From assembly GCA_030052355.1 (NCBI GenBank), contig JASIGS010000522.1, positions 1 to 9,700 of the forward strand: a stretch of DNA of 9,700 nt, written 5' to 3'. The position numbers and the translations under genes are program-made. The stretch comes from Streptosporangiaceae bacterium (GTDB lineage: Bacteria; Actinomycetota; Actinomycetes; Streptosporangiales; Streptosporangiaceae). Under the pieces are notes generated by a model, which saw only the letters and a program-made list of their open reading frames with translations, was not told the DNA's origin and ran no database searches. Positions 6,073-9,700 of the stretch are shown here, one piece after another. Every line of letters starts with the position of its first letter. Position 1 is the first letter of the stretch.

Positions 6073-7863
6073 GTGCAAGCAGGAACGATAGGCAGGGCAG
6101 CGGTCAGCGTCAGGACCCGTTACCGGGACTGGCTGGACAGGCCTCGCCCTGCGGCCTTTGCCCGCACCGCGGCGTGGCTCGGCAAGCTCGCCGACCGGTG
6201 GCGGAAGTCGCTCCAGCTCCGGGTGATCATCGCGACGCTGGTGCTGTCCGCGGTTGTGGTCACCATCCTCGGCTACGTGCTGATGCAGCACTTCGTGGAA
6301 GGCGTCTACGCGAACACCGAGCAGTCCGCCCTGAACATCGCCGAGGCCGGGCTGAACACCGCGCGGGGGCAGGGCTACTTCCAGGATGCGCCGAACGGCG
6401 ACGCCCGCCAGAGCATGCAGAACCTCGTGGCTGAGCTGAAGCCGACCAGCCCCACCGAGTACGGGGTCTACGTCACGGCACTCCCGTACCAGGGGCCCGA
6501 CAGTGGCGGTGCCCACTGGGGCTTCAGCGGAGAGAATCCGGTGCCGCCTCGCATCCTCGCGCGGCAGGTCCGGGCGGAGGTCCCGAACGGGCCCCTGCTG
6601 AAGGACTGGGTCAGCGCCGACGTCTTCAGTTCGCGCCCCGTTGCCGGGCTCGCCTTCGGCGCCAGGTTCGGCAGCGTGTACCAGGTCTACTACTTCTTCC
6701 CGCTGGGCGCCGAGCAGGCGAGCATCGCCAACATGCAGCGCACCATGCTGCTAGCCGGCATCGCCGTCGTGTTCCTGCTGGCTGCCATCGCGTGGCTGGT
6801 CACCCGGTGGGTGGTCATCCCGGTCCGGCTTGCCGCCCAGGGTGCCAGACGGCTGTCAGCCGGGATGCTGGACGAGCGGATGGAGGTCCGCGGCACGGAC
6901 GAGCTCGCCGCCCTCGCCACCTCGTTCAACGACATGGCGGCCAGCCTCCAGGACAAGCTCAAGGAGCTCGAGGACCTGTCCTCGGTGCAGCGGCAGTTCG
7001 TCTCCGACGTGTCGCACGAGCTGCGCACGCCGCTGACCACGATCCGGCTGGCCTCGGACGTGCTATTCGCCGCGAAAGACAACATGGCGACGGACGTCGC
7101 GACGTCTGCTGAGCTGTTGCAGAGCCAGCTCGAGCGGTTCGAGTCGCTGCTCACCGACCTGCTGGAGATCAGCAGGTACGACGCCAACGCGGCGACCCTC
7201 GACGCGGAGTTCGTCGACGTGCGGACGGTCGTGCTGCAGTCCGCTGACGTGGCGCAGCAGCTCGCCGAGCGCCGTGGAACCAGGATCGAATTCCGGTTGC
7301 CCGCCGAGCAGTGCATCGCCGAGGTAGACCGGCGGCGCGTCGAGCGGATCCTGCGCAACCTGCTGGTCAACGCCGTCGAGCACGGCGAGGACCGTGGCGT
7401 GGTGGTCACGGCGGCGATGGACTCGGCGGCCGTCGCCGTATCCGTGCGTGACTACGGCGTCGGCCTGGCACCCGGCCAGGAGCAGCTGGTTTTCGACAGG
7501 TTCTGGCGGGCGGACCCCGCCAGGGCGCGGACCTCCGGCGGCACCGGGCTCGGGCTGTCCATCGCGCTCGAGGACGCGCGGCTGCACGGAGGCTGGCTGG
7601 AGGCCTGGGGGGAGCCGGGGCGGGGCTCGGTTTTCCGGCTCACGCTGCCGCGGACCAGCGGCGGCGAGCTGCAGGGATCGCCGCTGCCGCTCAGCCCCTA
7701 CCAGAACGGAGTCGAGCAGGCGGAGCTGCCCGTGCTTGCCCGGCTGGCGGCGCAGGATGGTGCCGCCAGCGCCGATCTGGCTGGCTCTGACTTCGCTGGA
7801 GGCGATGCTGCCCCGGCCCCGGTGACCGGCGAACCGGCTGGCGAGGTCACCGTCCGTGGCTAG
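6073..7863 (+). CDS. mtrB: Sensor histidine kinase MtrB
   Basis: Membrane sensor kinase that phosphorylates MtrA; in mycobacteria it localises to septa and responds to envelope state. From GTG 6073 it has 596 aa: a cytoplasmic arm, helix 1 (about 51-71), an extracytoplasmic sensor region (72-224), helix 2 (225-247), HAMP (248-300), HisKA with FVSDVSHELRTPLTTIR and the phosphorylated His (H315), and an ATPase domain with N-box NLLVNAVEHG (N429, N433), DYGVGLAP (from 460) and GGTGLGLSIALEDARLHGGW (from 489). An acidic Ala/Gly/Pro-rich tail of about 75 residues follows. The frame is open back to 5878 inside mtrA, but that part translates as Arg/Gly-rich shadow and is not coding. No ATG or GTG occurs in frame between the mtrA stop and 6073. 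The stop overlaps the lpqB start by eight bases, pointing to one coupled operon. Confidence 0.95.
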   Translation: MQAGTIGRAAVSVRTRYRDWLDRPRPAAFARTAAWLGKLADRWRKSLQLRVIIATLVLSAVVVTILGYVLMQHFVEGVYANTEQSALNIAEAGLNTARGQGYFQDAPNGDARQSMQNLVAELKPTSPTEYGVYVTALPYQGPDSGGAHWGFSGENPVPPRILARQVRAEVPNGPLLKDWVSADVFSSRPVAGLAFGARFGSVYQVYYFFPLGAEQASIANMQRTMLLAGIAVVFLLAAIAWLVTRWVVIPVRLAAQGARRLSAGMLDERMEVRGTDELAALATSFNDMAASLQDKLKELEDLSSVQRQFVSDVSHELRTPLTTIRLASDVLFAAKDNMATDVATSAELLQSQLERFESLLTDLLEISRYDANAATLDAEFVDVRTVVLQSADVAQQLAERRGTRIEFRLPAEQCIAEVDRRRVERILRNLLVNAVEHGEDRGVVVTAAMDSAAVAVSVRDYGVGLAPGQEQLVFDRFWRADPARARTSGGTGLGLSIALEDARLHGGWLEAWGEPGRGSVFRLTLPRTSGGELQGSPLPLSPYQNGVEQAELPVLARLAAQDGAASADLAGSDFAGGDAAPAPVTGEPAGEVTVRG

Positions 7864-9700
7864 GGGCAGTCTCGCCGGGCCGCGCTGGGCCGGCTGGCCA
7901 ACATGGTCGGCGGGACCGGCAGCGGCCGTCACGATGGTGATCATGGTGGCCGGGTGCGCGACCCAGCCGTCCGGAGGCGCGCCGCAACCCGTCAGCGGGA
8001 CCAGCGCCCAGGCACAGGCCTACGTCTTGCCGGAGCCGCCGCCGCCGCCGACCAGTGCGGGCATCTGGACGCCGCAGAACGTCGTGCTCGGCTTCCTGCA
8101 GGCCAGTGCCAGCTACGCCATCGACCCGTCGGCCGTGAGCGGCTACCTCGTCCCGTCGCTGCGGAAGCGCTGGCATCCCAGCGGCGCGGTGACCGTCATC
8201 GGCACGCCGTCGCAGGTCTCGGCGTCGCCGTCGTCGGGGAACGGGAAACTGGTGAACGGGTCGGCCCAGTCGGGGACGACCAGCATCGTCACGTTCAACG
8301 CGGAGCAGCTCGCCACGCTCAGCCAGTCAGGACAGTACGAGTACGCGCCGGTAAAAGGCAGCTTCACGTTCACGCTTGACCACATCAACAACGTCTGGCT
8401 GATCAAAGACCCGCCCGCTGGCCTGCTGCTGCAGCAGTCCGACTTCGAGGACGTCTACCAGCAGCGGAACCTGTACTTCTACGCGCCTACATCGGCGGGC
8501 GGCCTGGCTCCTGACCTGGTGCCAGACCCTGTGTACGCGCCTATCGAGGGCAGCGACACCGCACTGAACGAGAAGGTCGCTGACAACCTGGTGCGCGGGC
8601 TGTTCCAGGACTCCAACGGCTGGCTGGCGGATCCGGCAACGACGACGGCCTTTCCGCGGGGCACGATGCTGGAGAAGCTCACGATCAGCAACCAGACCGC
8701 GCTGGTGGACCTCCGCGTCCCCGCCCGCGGGGTGGCTGACGAGGGTAACGCCCAAGAGCAGATGGCCGAGCAGGTGTTCTATACGCTCACCGACAAATCT
8801 GGGTACTCGCCGCCGGTCGCCAGCCAGGTTGAGGTGGAGATCAACGGCCAGATGATCTTTACCGGAGACAAGCCCGCGAGCCTGATCCCCCTCGTGTCCG
8901 ACGTGCCGCAGACGGCGTTCTTCCTCCATTACGGCAGCGTCGCCCAGCTGACAGGAAGCGGGCGCAAGGCGCTTGTGGTCGCCCGTCCCAGCCAGGTAGG
9001 CGGGGCACAGATCACGGCCGTCGCCTCGGACTCGGCAATCCAGCCGGGGGCCACTCCCCAGCTGGCCGTGGCGGTACGAGCCGGAGACGGCTGCGCCGTC
9101 TACACCGGCGCGGTCGGCAGGCACGGATGGTCGCCTTCGCAGGAGCACTTGCTGTCCACGTCGGGCGGACCGTGCAACTCACTGAGCTGGGACAGCAGCG
9201 GGTACATCTGGGCGTCAACCGGCCAGCACATCTGGGCGATCCAGCCAGGCCATCAGCCAGGCCTTCAGCCGGTGCCGGTCGCTCCGCCGGTCATGCCGGG
9301 TACCCGCGGGAAGAAGGTCACCGTCCTCGCCATCCGGATGGCACCCGACGCCGTCCGCGCTGCGCTGCTGGTGCGGACGCCGGGCGGCGGCCGTGCCGTC
9401 TTGCTCGCCGCCGTTCGGCACGGCAACGGCACCATCTCGTTCGGCCAGGCAGTGACCGCAGGAACCGGGCTGGCCGACCCGCTGGCGCTGAGCTGGCTCA
9501 ACCCTTACTACCTGGCCGTTCTGGCCGGCGGCGATATCTACGAGGTGCCGTTGACGGGAGCGGCGGGCTCGGAGCTTGGCTCGGTTCCTTACCAAGCGCA
9601 GACGCTCACGACCGACGGCAGTGAGTTCGTGATCGGTACCAGGACCGGTGAGATCAGGACGTCGCCGGTATCTTTCAGCCACTGGGCGTCAGGGCCGTCC
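7856..9700 (+). CDS. lpqB: Lipoprotein LpqB, 3' end at window edge
   Basis: Secreted lipoprotein that, in mycobacteria, interacts with the MtrB sensor domain and tunes MtrAB signalling. The frame runs 615 codons to the last base without a stop; known LpqB proteins are about 580-620 aa, so little should be missing. The N terminus is a lipoprotein signal: modest basic residues, a hydrophobic run AAAVTMVIMVAGC and lipobox VAGC with the lipidated Cys at 34. A Pro-rich linker (LPEPPPPP) follows, then the conserved N-terminal region (TPQNVVLGFLQASASY), a GerMN domain (about 224-340, DTALNEKVADNLVRGL) and the C-terminal beta-propeller-like domain. GTG 7856 has GAGGT eight bases upstream and overlaps the mtrB stop. 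ATG 7934 would cut off most of the signal peptide. A small Gln-Pro-Gly repeat interrupts the propeller near residue 463. Confidence 0.93.
   Translation, partial: MARGSLAGPRWAGWPTWSAGPAAAVTMVIMVAGCATQPSGGAPQPVSGTSAQAQAYVLPEPPPPPTSAGIWTPQNVVLGFLQASASYAIDPSAVSGYLVPSLRKRWHPSGAVTVIGTPSQVSASPSSGNGKLVNGSAQSGTTSIVTFNAEQLATLSQSGQYEYAPVKGSFTFTLDHINNVWLIKDPPAGLLLQQSDFEDVYQQRNLYFYAPTSAGGLAPDLVPDPVYAPIEGSDTALNEKVADNLVRGLFQDSNGWLADPATTTAFPRGTMLEKLTISNQTALVDLRVPARGVADEGNAQEQMAEQVFYTLTDKSGYSPPVASQVEVEINGQMIFTGDKPASLIPLVSDVPQTAFFLHYGSVAQLTGSGRKALVVARPSQVGGAQITAVASDSAIQPGATPQLAVAVRAGDGCAVYTGAVGRHGWSPSQEHLLSTSGGPCNSLSWDSSGYIWASTGQHIWAIQPGHQPGLQPVPVAPPVMPGTRGKKVTVLAIRMAPDAVRAALLVRTPGGGRAVLLAAVRHGNGTISFGQAVTAGTGLADPLALSWLNPYYLAVLAGGDIYEVPLTGAAGSELGSVPYQAQTLTTDGSEFVIGTRTGEIRTSPVSFSHWASGPS
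9242..9270. repeat. Short 12-bp in-frame tandem repeat in lpqB
   Basis: CAGCCAGGC occurs at 9242-9250 and 9254-9262, with CAGCC starting again at 9266. It encodes QPGH-QPGL-QPV and leads into a Pro-rich stretch (VPVAPPVMPG), probably a flexible loop between propeller blades. It is a minor feature. Confidence 0.7.

Noticed and set aside
8327..9148. Minus-strand open frame opposite lpqB
   Set aside because: The plus frame 7856-9700 is open throughout with lipobox, GerMN and propeller features, so the antisense frame is incidental.
1..9700. CRISPR array, tRNA, rRNA, insertion sequence or phage attachment site
   Set aside because: No regularly spaced repeats with unique spacers, no cloverleaf or rRNA motifs and no transposase or integrase reading frame were seen on either strand; the repeats present are short and in frame within genes.

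Overview
The window is GC-rich, tightly packed DNA from a high-GC actinobacterium. The strongest sign is the 3' block mtrA-mtrB-lpqB, the actinobacterial envelope-signalling operon, with an adenosylhomocysteinase gene upstream, as in mycobacteria and streptomycetes. Several starts are GTG and genes often overlap by a few bases. I cannot name the genus from sequence alone; the mtnA-mtrA adjacency reads more like the Streptomyces/Streptosporangiales side than like mycobacteria, where tmk lies near mtrA.

Layout: 1-331 is the C-terminal end of a canonical adenosylhomocysteinase (ahcY). Overlapping it, 297-1709 encodes a second, shorter SAH-hydrolase-like protein of the archaeal/Thermotoga type, with substitutions at several positions that are catalytic or substrate-binding in the family and a repeat- and palindrome-rich 5' end. 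A convergent four-helix membrane protein (DUF6542-like) lies at 1772-2410 on the minus strand. Divergent from it is a LytR-CpsA-Psr (LCP) cell-wall glycopolymer transferase with a LytR_C domain (2501-4120). Its stop overlaps the start of mtnA (4108-5370), which carries an in-frame 36-bp tandem duplication. The mtnA 3' end overlaps mtrA (5333-6019); then come mtrB (6073-7863, my start) and lpqB (7856 to the window edge, open with no stop).

Functionally the window joins two themes. One is clearance of S-adenosylmethionine by-products: AhcY removes S-adenosylhomocysteine and MtnA handles methylthioribose-1-phosphate, with the second AhcY-like protein of uncertain substrate. The other is control of the cell envelope: the LCP transferase attaches polymers, and MtrB/MtrA/LpqB sense and regulate cell-wall growth and division.

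Most of the window is conserved core chromosome. I see no tRNA, rRNA, IS element or CRISPR array and no obviously new multi-gene system. The less ordinary parts are the drifted AhcY paralogue, the in-frame short duplications and GC palindromes in ahcY2 and mtnA, the candidate mtrA promoter inside mtnA, and a perfect inverted repeat between mtrA and mtrB. There is no gene-free stretch above 300 bases.
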